DNA from: Cyclina sinensis | Taxonomy: Eukaryota; Mollusca; Bivalvia; Venerida; Veneridae | NCBI GenBank assembly: GCA_012932295.1 | Contig: JAAONU010000010.1 | Coordinates: 27,835,348 to 27,899,347, forward strand | Direction: 5' to 3' | DNA: 64,000 nt | In this document: positions 23,289 to 34,737 of the stretch, one piece after another | Position numbering within the stretch: position 1 is the first letter of the stretch | Layout: each line of letters starts with the position of its first letter | Translations under genes and position numbers: made by a program | Notes under the pieces: generated by a model | The model's input: the letters and a program-made list of their open reading frames with translations, nothing else | Database searches by the model: none | What the model was told of the DNA's origin: nothing

Positions 23289-25521
23289 TAGATGTCATGC
23301 GACACCAATGTTTGACCTCGATATTTTTCACACAAGAAAAATATACATATATAACTATGACAGTTTTACAAACTTCCGCAGGTAATTTTCATCTTAAAGA
23401 GGTTTTTATAGCAAATTAAATTTATGTTTTACGCACTCGGTCGCGCTCACCTGTCACTTGCGAAACCGGAAGTGACGCAGATTTATCCCTTGCCACTTGA
23501 CAAAGCTGCCTGGACTGTTTTTGAAAAAGAAACAATGGAAAGTGATAATGTATATGAACAAGTTTAACTAACATCATATATATCAATTGAAGATTGTTTA
23601 ATAAATTATTTGAAATTTGATGGAATTGCGAAGCCAATGAGCAAAATGTATATAGAGGCTAGTTCAATTAGGATTATGAAATTAAAAAATTTATCAGTGA
23701 AAATATTTTTTTTGCTTAGTTATTGTAGAATTCTTTTTGAAAACAAAACAATAAGGATCAAAGAACAAATAAAACGGTAAGAACAAGCCTTAAAAACTAT
23801 GTCAAAATCATAACACAAACACATTCTTTTGTATGTTTTTATTGTTTACATTTAGAAGTCGAATGATTTTTATTTTCACTATAAACAGATCTATTACATT
23901 TAGTACAATACAATACAATAGACTTTATTTCGTCAAGGTTACAGACATAAGCTATTAATACAAATTGAATATATGTGGGTTTACATGGTTTACTGGTTGA
24001 TAAAAAGGTCGGAATTTCATGTATCATCACAAAAATTCTGAACAAATGCTAGCCATCTGAAATGATGTTTGCTCTGCATCATTATTTTATAGATTATACT
24101 AGAATACTTTTTTGATCACCAGTAATGTTATTCCAGAATTTCAAAATTTTAGTACTAATAGTAAGCTGTAGAGGTTTTCTATACAACATGTATGCTAGAG
24201 TGCTTTTTCTAACATTTGTAAATTTTCGTAAGAATTCAGGATGCACTTTTTTTCTATTTCAGTGTTATTTTCTATTCCCCACACTTCGCTCGCATATGTC
24301 AGGATGGGTAATATAGTATTATCAAAGAGTTTGAGCTGTAAGTCAGTTGAGAAATTGGGGTTAAAAATTCGTTTGTATAGAAGATGCATAGCTTTCTGGC
24401 CTGTTTGATAAAGTGCTCACGGGCTTTATTAAATTTACCTGACGGACTAAAAACTACCCCGAGGTATTTGTAGCTGTCTTTATTTCAAGAGGGTTATTTC
24501 TAAAGGTAAAAGAGTTATCTAATAAAATATTAAACTGCTTGGAAGCTAATTAAGAAGAAGACATGCTAATTGGAAGCAACTGTTACATAATGTTTTCACA
24601 AGTGTGACTGATCAAAAGTAATTCAACCAATTCGTTTAGATCACCTGTAATAAAATTTTGCTAACAGTCTCAACTTTATCATTGACTGGGTCATAAAAAG
24701 TTAATTGCTTTGTTTTGAGAGCTTTGCAGAATATACAGGGGTCCCATTTGGGTGGGTGAATTTGCATAAATTCCACAGTATAAGGAGTGATTTATGGAAC
24801 TTTGACATTTCATTGGATATTAACACAAATTTATGTTTGATGGAGATGTCATATTATTATTTTATCAAACAATATCCCAACGTCAAAATACACTCTAGTG
24901 TAGATTTTCATTTCAGTGAAACAAATGTTTACACATTAGGTGAAACACCTAAAGTCACTTCAATTTTACTACACTTAAATAACACAAACAATTGTTTATG
25001 ACGTAATGGCCAAGTGAATCATGTGCTACACAACCCATTAAAACGTGGAGGAAATTGTTTTATTTAGAACCACAAAAGTAAATGGAATAGATATTCATCA
25101 CAATCTCTACTTAGGTAAAATTACAACCCGTTCTCCCGGTGCAAAGTTTGAATTTTGGTAAACAAATCGAGGAGTAATCACATATTTTTTAATTTACCAT
25201 TTTAAGCAGGTAATTTTTAATATGCGTGCCTTAATTGTGTTTCTTGCACTTGTGCAAGGTTATTTTTGCATTTAAAAACGGATGAGTTATAAGCTGTGTA
25301 AGTCTGCACCTCTGCCTCGGACAGTAGAGATAAATCTACGTCACAGCCATAAACTGCGGCGGAAACTACCGATGTCGAATCGGAAACAGCCGATCGTCAA
25401 AAACACGTTTTTTTCTTATCAAAAGCAATAATTTTATAATGTTGTAATAAAACCATTAAAATCATGTACATCATGGTTATTTTGAATAGACAAAGTTGCT
25501 ATAGTCGTGTCACATGACCTT
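23289..25521. mobile_element. TTAA-type non-autonomous element, copy 1
   Basis: The left end reads 'tgtcatgcgacacc' and the right end 'gtgtcacatgacctttaa', giving an imperfect inverted repeat of AGGTCATGTGACACGA type. In block A the undisturbed site reads 'atgttttaagtg' at about 11283, with TTAA exactly at the junction. The right junction keeps TTAA; the left is decayed to TTAG. A second copy (53557-55331) also starts at TTAA. TTAA targeting is typical of piggyBac and Kolobok, which is inference. Without the nested LINE the element is about 1.6 kb and has no transposase. Confidence 0.82.
23903..24514 (-). mobile_element. 5'-truncated LINE nested in the TTAA element
   Basis: On the minus strand the sequence encodes the end of a non-LTR reverse transcriptase ORF: Y-K-Y-L-G-V-V-F-S-P-S-G near 24460, then L-F-D-N-T-I-L-P-I-L-T-Y near 24310-24270. 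A 3' region ends in a TTGTA-type repeat (read as 'tacaatacaatacaa' at 23904). The sister copy of the host element joins 'ctattacattta' to 'ttatctaatt' at about 54430 without it, which fixes both borders to within a few bases. The frame is disrupted downstream of the LTY block. The clade cannot be assigned. Confidence 0.85.
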
Positions 25522-26409
25522 TAAGTACGTTGTGTATTTGTGGAGCTCTTTTATTTTGAAACGACAAAAGGCCGGAACATATCAATCATTGCAAGGCCTC
25601 AAAACAAGATTAAGACATGAAACACTATAAATATAATATATAAGTGAAGTAGGAATACAATGTGCAGTGTTAGGGTACATATAAAATATTAAATGAGATG
25701 AAGTTACTATCTAAACTCTCTTGAACTTTCATGTCTATTTATAAATATTTAAACGAAATAGCAACTTTATTTAAAGTGACAACGATTTGTTTATTACTAT
25801 GTTCATAATTATCACATAAACGACTGATTTCAAGATAATTTTCTGGTAAAATGGACTCTTTTATTTTTAATTACGACATTTGCCCCTCCTCCTTCCCCTC
25901 CTGTGCACGCAAATTTCTTTTCGAAAACAAGGAGGTGTTATATATAGAGGATATTTGTGATTTTCTGTGTAAGATTGAATTTTATTTCATCAAGTGAGCA
26001 TCAAAAACAGTATTCTCACGAGTGGCGAACGTAGAATAAGCACACATTTTCTTTTTATTTTATGCTTTTTCGGTGTTTTTTTTTTACGAAGTAAATGCTC
26101 TTTCTGGGTTTTATTTGCATATTTTCCCCACTGGTTGCCTCAAATTTGACTTTTACATTTACATATACGCTAAAGAAAAGTGTGCGGACAAGAATTACCG
26201 CACGGTTTAATTAAACACCATCAATGTCATTACAGCTAGAACTGTGCATAGGACACGGATGCCCCCACTATGCATAAGTACTCAGAAACAAGAGCATGTA
26301 TATCCTGTATGTAAGATTTTTTCTGTACATATACCTAAAATGATCTACAGGTAACCTTATGTAAATGTTAAATTAAATTACAAATGTAAAATTTATATGC
26401 TCAATTATT

Positions 26410-26908
26410 TATATGGTATAGAGTGAAAACATCAACAAAGGGCCATAATTCTGTTAAATATGGTCACAGCAAAAAATCCTTCCTTTACTACCATCTACAC
26501 ATTAAAGCTGTTCATCCCTGGAAGTTTAAGCAAAATCTGCCATCCGGTTTAAGAGGAGTTGCGTTCACAAAATTTCTATATGGTATATAGTGAAAAAATC
26601 AACAAAGGGCCATAATTCTGTTAAATTTGGTCGCAGCAAAAATTCCTTCCTTTACTTCCATCTACACATTAAGGTTGTTCATCCCTGGAAGTTTAAGCAC
26701 AATCTGTCATCCGGTTTAAGAGGAGTTGCGTTCACAAAATTTCTATATGGTATATAGTGAAAAAATCAACAAAGGGCCATAATTCTGTTAAATTTGGACG
26801 CAGCGAAAATTCATTCCTTTACATCCATCTACACATTAAGGTTGTTCATCCCTGGAAGTTTAAGCAAAATCTGCCATCCGGTTTAAGAGAAGTTGCGTTC
26901 ACAAGATT
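26410..26908 (+). repeat. 165-bp tandem repeat, three units
   Basis: Units start at about 26412, 26578 and 26743 with 'atatggtata.agtgaaaa'. They continue through 'caacaaagggccataattct' and 'catccctggaagtttaagca' to 'ttgcgttcacaa'. The second and third units are the most alike. Confidence 0.93.
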
Positions 26909-27477
26909 TCGGGACGTACGGACGGACGGACGGACGTACGGACGGACGGACAAGTGCAACGCTAAATGCTCCACACTTTGTGGGGGCATAAAAATTAAAA
27001 ATTGTATTACATGTATTTACATGATTAAGCAGCAGTTTTTTAACGTTTGAAACCTATTTATTAAATTATATTCGGCGAATCAATTAACGCATGTTCATTC
27101 TTTAAAAAAAATATCGGCCGCCATGTTGAAAAACGTGAAGCGATGCAAAATTAAAATCTGTTAAATGTCAATGTCTAGTGTTATTTGAAGTTCAAAGTCA
27201 CCAAAGGCCTCTTTGTCATAAAACCTATTAGTTATTTATGACAAAATGTCAGGATCTATGTCTGTTTCAGCCATTGAATTGATTTGCAGACGAAATGACA
27301 AAATTATACATGTATGTTGCTATGTAAACAATGAAGGGGAAGTAACTCAAATTTGGTCAAAGGGAAATAAGTTTTTAGTACATTTGAGGCATCCAAGGGG
27401 AAATTTATTGATTTTAATCTTGACTTAAATTTTAAAATTTTAATTTATTAAAAGTAGTTCTTTTTGGAGAAAGAATG

Positions 27478-27523
27478 AAATTATATTTGATATTTTTCAC
27501 AGTGAAATTATCAAATATAATTT
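27478..27523. repeat. 46-base near-perfect palindrome
   Basis: AAATTATATTTGATA at 27478-27492 is exactly complementary to 27509-27523. The loop contains TTTCAC/GTGAAA, which can extend the stem. It lies within ~40 bases of the right border of the 25947-27560 element, where rolling-circle elements often have a hairpin. Confidence 0.8.
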
Positions 27524-29187
27524 TTACAGAAATCTCAGTATTCTACCGAAAAGCATAAAATAAAGCACACTAATTTGGTAAGATATTGGTGAGAAAACGA
27601 AACAAGAATAAAAACAAATGAAAAAGGACCGAGGTATTTTAGTCCTCTCGACTAAATACATTAAAAGGTTTATGGATCGTATTTCAAACATTGTTGAACT
27701 TAGTCAACTTTTGAATGCTAAACATAATCGGTTTGATTTGGAAAATTATATCGCGTGGTAAAACCGATTTGCTGATTAAAGTCGTTAGTTAAGGTCATGT
27801 GTACAAAGGCTATTTCGTCATGTTTTTCTTTGTTTCTTTTAAAACAATTACAAACCGATCAGTCGTCGACTTTCAAATTCTAAATTTATCGCTTGTCAAT
27901 CTTTACCAAGGTAAAGGTAATGAACACCTGAAATGTTGCGTATTCAGTCACCGAACAAAGACATTTAGAATTGATAATTTATCACAAAAGAACTTTATCT
28001 TTTCAGTTTTGGTAATTGAACAAATGCACAAGTCCTTTTTTTGACTGGATTAAAGTTTTAAAGAAAGATCGGGAAAAAATTGACATTTGCCATTTAGTTC
28101 ACCTTTGAGTTCTGCTTAGTTAAATGCATTCATCAACGCATTCATATGTTAGTTTTTTTTGTTATTTTTCTTTTCTCTTTTTTTTCTTTTTTTTGGGGGG
28201 GGGGGGAGGGAGGGGGATGAGTGGGGAAAGGATGGGGAAATCAGATTTTATCAGCTCGATATTTTTTTTTCTCTTTTAAATCTAAACTCTGAATGTAAAA
28301 ACAAGTCCCAGAAAGGTTTGTGGTAGAATTCCACACGTTTTTTTATTATATTTTATCATTTTATATCATTTAAGTCGTAAGGTAAAAAAGTAAAATCAAA
28401 CTTGTTGATTAAAACAATTAAAAAACAGAGGTTGTTATATAATGTGCAGACCTTAGATCGTTTTATATATAGTGACATATGACAATGAAATCAATACACA
28501 ATATTTCGATTGCCGCAGCACACTAACCTTATGAAGTAGCGTTTAGGTGAAAATGTTATTCATACATTTCTTGCAAAAACATTTAAAAGAAAATTCAAAA
28601 CACATCGGTCTATTAGGTTAAAGAAAAAAAATCATATTAGTTTTCATTCTCAGTGTAGGACTTTATTGAAAATATGTTGTTGTTTTTTTTTCCAAAATGG
28701 GTATTGAAGATTCAAATCTTATAAAACAAATTTTAGTACATTTGTCTGTGTTTCTATATTTTTTACGTTTCTTGTCTGACGGGGTTTCTTATAAATTTCA
28801 AACTACATTTAGCTTAGTTATCATTATTTCAGTTTTCATGGTGGCGAGTTTTCAAAATACGACAGAGCGTTTATTGAAGATGAATACGCAGCAGAGCGTC
28901 TCGATCCGGAGATTTTCTGACATCCTTATTCTGAGGCCCTGCGATCCAATTTTCGGCCCAATTGTGGACAGTATTAACAATGTGTAAACATTTGATATGG
29001 TTATGCCCCTTATTGCATCACTAATTATAGTGGACAGTTTTTGATTACGACAGGGCGTCTTTTCACAATAAAAATGCAGCATAGAATTAGGAGCCTGAGA
29101 GAGTCAGGAGCCTAACTCAATAAATGTTTAGAACGTCATCAGTCCAGTATGTGAAAAGAATGCCTATAATGCCAGCAGGTGATGTGA

Positions 29188-29252
29188 GTGTTTATCGTTG
29201 GTACCTGTTGCCCACAAACACTGACGCCCCATTAAGAGGTTAGTTATTGGAC
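29188..29252 (-). repeat. SINE 3'-tail fragment (block B counterpart)
   Basis: Contains 'tatcgttggtacctgttgcc' and 'gaggttagttattgg'; same fragment and position as 13588-13655 in block A. Confidence 0.75.
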
Positions 29253-30893
29253 CTAAACCAGATGATGTTTTTTAAGCAGCCATTTTTTATGTTATGAAAC
29301 CGTTATAAAGCTCTGTTCTGTTTACTTAATATGGAATACATCACTGCCATAAGGCGGTCGGATGCACATTTTAAAGGGTGTTGATTGTCCATAAATTAAA
29401 GAAATCAAGTTTCAATGAAGCAGGTTATTACAAATCCTTAAAAGGAGTATATTGTGTATATTCGTGTAAAATGAAATGTCTTTATAAAGCGTTTCGATTA
29501 CCGTCTTAATAGAATGCTCTTTAAAATCATGTTCATGTCCCATCACTTAAAAGTGCAGTATTTCTGGAAAATGTGCGAAGAAGCAATTTTTACCACACTG
29601 TTGAAGACTTTATAAAGTTTTCGTTTACCCTCTTTATAGAATGCTCTTTAAAATCATTAAATCTCAATTATATTTTGATATGTCTAATCACTTAATACTT
29701 TTTTAATAGTGCAATATTTCTGGAAACTGTGCAAAGAGGCAATTTTTACACTTTGTTGAAAATACAAAAACAAACATGCATTTCTTTGAAGAACTTTTAA
29801 GATTTCATAAATATCGGGGTTGTCCACACACATACACACCTCTTGAATCGATACACATTAGCCGCTGTGTCAAACTTTGTTTGCATTCGTCATAGCAAAG
29901 AACAATCACCTGTAACACATGTGCATGCGCACAGAGTGTTAACAACTTGTACCGGTAAAATGCTGTTCCGACAAGTTAAAGGTTTCCACAAAAATAAAAA
30001 GAGTAACCTCTTACCGTTAGGGGCTGTACCAAGTTCCTTAATGTAAGGTTGAATTTGATTTTTGATTGCAGAAAAGTTATGCATCTAACTCTCCAAATTT
30101 TTGAAACAACAGTTTATATCTTTCTTTAACATCAACACAAATGTAAATTTTTTACCGAAGTTCTACTACAAAAACACAGTTATATTGCATTGAAAGTCTT
30201 CTTGATTCTCCCATGATTTGGGTAGAAGCAACAAAGCATATGTGTAGTAAGTTTAGAGCAAATATTTACAAGCTCATTTGCTAGTACAGTTATAAAGAAC
30301 GTGTTGTAAGAGTAACATTTTTTCACACATTTACAGTTTTCTTGAATTTTTTAATCTTCTGAATTTCAACACTGTTCCTTCAAAACTATAGAATGCGTTA
30401 TTGTAAATCCGAACATAATGTGAAAATGTGTATTTTCTATTCATTTTATTATTTTACTACCACTGTTAAAGTTAATCACAGACATTGAAACGAAAATGAC
30501 ATGTGCAGGTATTCATATTTACGTAAATGGCGGGGAAACCGTGAAATTTGATCTACTATGTGGCTTGACGACCGCCTGAACAACTATAAACTATTGTTGT
30601 ATGTTTTGTTGTGTAAGACTTTTTGGCAACTAAAACAAATAGAAATCGATTTGCGATAGGTTTTACCTTCAATACACATTTAAGCAGACATGTAAAATGT
30701 CCCTCATCGATTTAAAGATAAAAGAGTTAACACATAGGAAATAGCAAATGATGTTTTGGAATGATCACATTCATAATTCAACATTTGTCATCGCTAAAAC
30801 GTAGCATAATTTCACAATGACTATTTACTTTGAAAGTTTCTTTGATTCAGTGCTGTTTGCAGCATCATGCAAAGATCTTTAAAAGAATGTTTA

Positions 30894-31120
30894 TGTCGCA
30901 GGCTCAGCCTAACTTACCCTGGTGACGGGCCTCATATGTATTTTAACGTTCCCGCACTTGCATATCACGCATGCGCACTTGAATAAATAGTTGATGGCGA
31001 TACATCGTCATTTTGAACGTCTTACGACAATTTATTTATTTTGTGTCTTTGAGTGCCTTCACAGGCCAGAGCCCTGAACATTCAACCTCCAACCCAAAGT
31101 GTTAGAACCCAACTGCGACA
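30894..31120. mobile_element. 227-bp solo LTR with 4-bp target duplication
   Basis: The insert begins TGTCGCAG and ends CTGCGACA, so it has TG...CA ends inside an 8-bp inverted repeat. TTTA flanks it on both sides (30890-30893 and 31121-31124). Block A shows the single uninserted 'atgtttagaac' at about 16852. An 'aataaatag' TATA-like or poly(A)-like stretch lies mid-element. Size, ends and duplication fit a lone LTR of a Gypsy-type retrotransposon. No internal retroviral-type genes are present. Confidence 0.82.
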
Positions 31121-31929
31121 TTTAAAACAAATTGTTCCGCTTCCCTTTAGCAGACACTCATGCAATCTTTGAATGTCTTTGTATTGCATTTTTATAATAT
31201 CAAACTTTTCGATAAACTTTTTCAATGAGAAATAGGTATTTGTTCAAGTCGTTGTTACGAACTCTGACAGGGATATGATATTAAGTTACATAATGTCAAG
31301 ATATGCTATATTTAATGAATGCCAATAATTGAACATAACAGTAAACCTTATTTTTAATGAATCAAAGGTCAAAACAATCAATATGAGAAAATGCAGTAAA
31401 AAATGTTCAAATTGCGCACACTACATGTATGTATAGATACATTTTTTTTCTGGAGATCTCGTTTCTGACTCAACCTTATACATGGATTATTAGGAGATTA
31501 ATGTATTTTTTTTTTGCTTATTCGTCTCGATGTATGTTAAAAAGAATCAATTTAATATATCTTAAATCAAGCATTGTTCATGATTAAAGGGAGACTATTT
31601 TATGTAACTTGCCAATATTTCAAATCAAGAGTATCGTTGTGAATACGATTAATGATATATATAATTTCTTTCGGTTGAATTTTTGAAATAGAAAGAAATT
31701 ATATTCCTTTTCTATTACATGTAGTTCCCCCAGGTGGCATTGTTACGCATGAAGCTTTCGTACGTAGTTGATAACTGTAAATCAAATCACTGCAGCGTTG
31801 GGTTCTGGTTTGATCACTCAATAAAATAAATTTACAAAAGAAAAAATGACGAAATACATTGATTTTTAATAACTATATTGAAAGCATATGATAACTCTCA
31901 AAGAATTCCATAACTTTGTAACCCGGAAC

Positions 31930-32005
31930 AATCCATCTGCCCGAGCCGGATTTGAACTCGGGTACCTTCGATTACCAAGCGGGCGCTCTACCACGTCACC
32001 GTAAA
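31930..32005 (-). pseudogene. tRNA-like sequence, probably tRNA-Thr pseudogene or SINE head
   Basis: The minus strand has a box A-like 'GTGGTAGAGCGCCCG', an anticodon-like loop TTGGTAA (GGT) and a box B 'GAGTTCAAATCC'. The anticodon stem does not pair well, and four extra bases separate the T loop from its 3' stem strand (CCCGAG and CTCGGG pair around an 11-base loop). This argues against a working tRNA. Confidence 0.55.
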
Positions 32006-32819
32006 AGCTAGCTGATAGGCAAGGCAGTAGAAGTGCCGTATTATATACCTGCTAGAATATCTCTTTTATTATAATAAAAAAATCTCTTTCAGTATTTTAC
32101 ACGGGAATTTTAGTCTTTGATAAATTCTATCTCAGTATGATGCTTTAATAAATGTGTCTGATGAACTGTGTATATTCTACCGTTGATAGTCATTGGAACC
32201 TTGTGAAATATGATGTGTTATATAATATGTATTTAATTGCATTCAAATAAAATGTTTATTATGCTAAGACATTCGGAATATTTTATGCTAAAGAAATCAT
32301 GTTTGAGAACAACGAGAACATATATGTTGATATATTATATCAACTATGAAGTGAAAGATTAAGGGAGTTTGTTATTAGTCAAGTCTTCAATGTGTTATAA
32401 TATGTAATGCTTTTTGGTCATTTTGCAACCCAAGTGCCTTTTACAATTTATAAAACAAAATTATGAAATTTACCACGATCTGTTTATTTTTAAAGGTCGC
32501 TAGAAGAAGAAGGAGGTTTTAAAGGAATAAAGGTTTATACAGATTTGCTTATTGTAACCAAGAACGTTGATTTCTTGTTACAAAAATAGTATCAAGATAG
32601 AATCAACTGCAACGATTCAGTACACTTACCTTTTAGTAATGTTTTAATTAACCGCCTGGCTAAAAGTAGTCGCACATCTAATGCAGTCAGAAAACTTGAG
32701 ATGTCTTTATATCATACTTTTGGATACTTATCATTGTTTAATTCCTAAAACTGAGAGAGGAAAAAGTACATTTTTATCATAATAAACTTAGGAAGTGATA
32801 GAATATACAACGCTCTCAG

Positions 32820-33100
32820 TTCTATTCCTGTTCATGTTATATTTGTCTGAGGTTAGAAAACTTTAAAATTTCTCAAACACTGAAATTTACAAATTCATTT
32901 GTTTGTATGCTTTGTCTCTTTTCTACACCAAATAATCTAAAAGCGCTTAGATTTGTTTTTATTATACGACTAAGTATACAACCTATCCCCATTCAACGGA
33001 CCAGGAAGTAATAAAGTATCCGTATTGAAATGTGTTGAGAGATCATTCGCACGTAGTAAATCATACGCATAGCAATAAGGTTTATATCACAAATCATTTA
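32820..33100. repeat. three-copy dispersed repeat, copy 1
   Basis: Shares 'caacggaccaggaagtaat', 'gtgttgagagat', 'cgcac' and 'atcacaaatcattta' with about 33905-34170 and 52170-52495, all in one orientation. Divergence is high. No recognised family. Confidence 0.65.
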
Positions 33101-33904
33101 ATGTTTTTGCTTTTAGTTATTGTTTATTGGTAAATATTTTCATTCATGTATTTGTGTTTTCTTATCCTTTTCTTGTAAATATGTGTACATGTTCCTGTGT
33201 TTACATTTCGATGTTTTATATTGGAAATGTTTTATTTCCGCTATTACTAGCGCATGTTGTAAATAGTAAGTTACAGACGAGGAACTCTTATGAGTTCAAG
33301 TCTTATGTAAATAAAATTCTGTTCTGTTCTGTTCTGCAAAAATAGTTCAGTAACATCTTAAACAACGGAAACAAACAAATAAACACACACACAAACAAAA
33401 CAAAGACAGAGTATCATAAAACCATGAATTTTTGTCAACTGACTGAAAGGATATGAGTACTGGTATTATATATTTATAAGCATCAATGTTTCTTGCTTTC
33501 TTATTTCAATAAAACGATTTTGAATGCTAAATTGAAGTATCAAGATACATAACCAAGGATCGATTCTCCAATGGCCGAATGACGAGGGCGCTTTTATCTT
33601 TACAGTTGTGCTTAAAGCTCTTGATTTATGTATAATTATGATTAAATTAAAAGAATAATCTTTTTTAAAGCCAAGCACTGTTTGTGCTTAAAGGGAGACA
33701 ACATTGTTGTGTTTACCAATATTTCACATCAAGAGTATCGTTGTATATATGATTTAAACATGCATGATCAGGACATAACAATCGTAAACGTTCGAGGTAA
33801 TTTGAGTCTAGATCAAGATCTTTCATTGTACTTCTGTCGCTCCAAGGGCAGCTAAATTGCTGATTTATAACAAGTGAAATATTTCCTCGAACAGTTGAGC
33901 AAGA

Positions 33905-34170
33905 TCACTAATCTATACTTTACTATGCAATTATTGTTTTGTCATACATACTTAAAAAAAGTTTCTTTCAGATGTTTTCTACTGTGTTCAATCCATTGGT
34001 CTTAGAACCTTTTTTAATAACAATACCATCAGCCATTTATACAACGTATTCTCATTCAACGGACAAGGAAGTAATTTGAAGAATTGAAATATTGAGCGAA
34101 TAGTTGCACGAAATAAATGAAATGCGCAGCGTTAAACTTTAGATAGCAGATCATTTGATCATGGAGTTTA
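33905..34170. repeat. three-copy dispersed repeat, copy 2
   Basis: Contains 'tctcattcaacggacaagga' and 'aaactttagat'. The nearest sister is 52170-52495. Confidence 0.65.
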
Positions 34171-34344
34171 TAAAACGTTTTATCATTCCATTCTTTCTTT
34201 CTTAAATATCCTGTGTCTTTAAAGCTTTTAAAATGATTGCATATAGAACATCCGTCCCTTCAAAAATGTATATTTACTAGATTTGGTAACATTTATTTCA
34301 GTTAAATGATAATTAGTTTGGAAAGACGATTTTTATTGTATTTT

Positions 34345-34737
34345 AAGGAGGAGCACTCTTGTTTGTTTGCAGATGCCAATTGAAAGTAATTTACTCTATA
34401 TTTTTAAATTGAAGACCTGTCTATTCAGACATATCATAACTAACGTAATGCACATTTTTTTTGAAGAACAACAACAACATATTTGTTCAACTTTTTATTT
34501 CCATATATCTCTTGATGTTGATGGTGAAGATTATGATACTGAAACAATGTATGTTATGTTAAGTAACAAAATAACATGAATTTCATGGAATAACATGCTT
34601 GAACAGAATAACAAGCATGCTTGAACAAAAAAAACAAAAAAACAAATACACTTGTAATATCAATTATAATAATAAACTACGACCATGCTTTGATAACTTT
34701 GATATAATTCAACATAAAGACCAGGTGAGATACAGTC
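34345..34737 (+). repeat. dispersed repeat, inverted partner of 14390-14755
   Basis: See the partner entry. Its 70-codon open frame (34367-34579) aligns with the other copy's frame but shows more amino-acid-changing than silent differences, so I do not call it a gene. Confidence 0.8.

Larger units (their letters stand above)
25947..27560 (+). mobile_element. second tandem-core element with ACGG microsatellite
   Basis: Absent from the collinear place in block A (about 11737, 'gaatatatagcacac'). It contains three ~165-bp units, an (ACGG) tract at 26914-26951, a 'gctccacactttgtgggggc' tail block and a large hairpin near the right end. Tandem repeats followed by a GACGGACG-type microsatellite is the layout reported for bivalve pearl-type elements. 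It has no coding capacity; the 97-codon frame at 26757 crosses the repeats and microsatellite. Confidence 0.78.
21771..31205. repeat. segmental duplication, copy B (partner 6031-16944)
   Basis: Collinear with block A as described there. Relative to A it lacks the tandem-core element, the SINE and the ~1.2 kb segment. It has gained a TTAA-type element (23289-25521), a second tandem-core element (25947-27560) and a solo LTR (30894-31120). Confidence 0.92.
31206..34340. other. non-coding stretch with minor repeats
   Basis: Words at 31588-31650 ('aaagggagac', 'caagagtatcgttgt') recur at 33690-33755. A (TTCTG)4 run lies at about 33322-33341. No protein gene is supported. Confidence 0.5.

Noticed and set aside
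24195..24389. 64-codon frame (-) as an independent gene
   Set aside because: It is part of the LINE reverse transcriptase C-terminus nested in the TTAA-type element.
31930..32005. Functional tRNA-Thr(GGT)
   Set aside because: The anticodon stem is mispaired and four extra bases disturb the T arm; recorded as pseudogene or SINE head.
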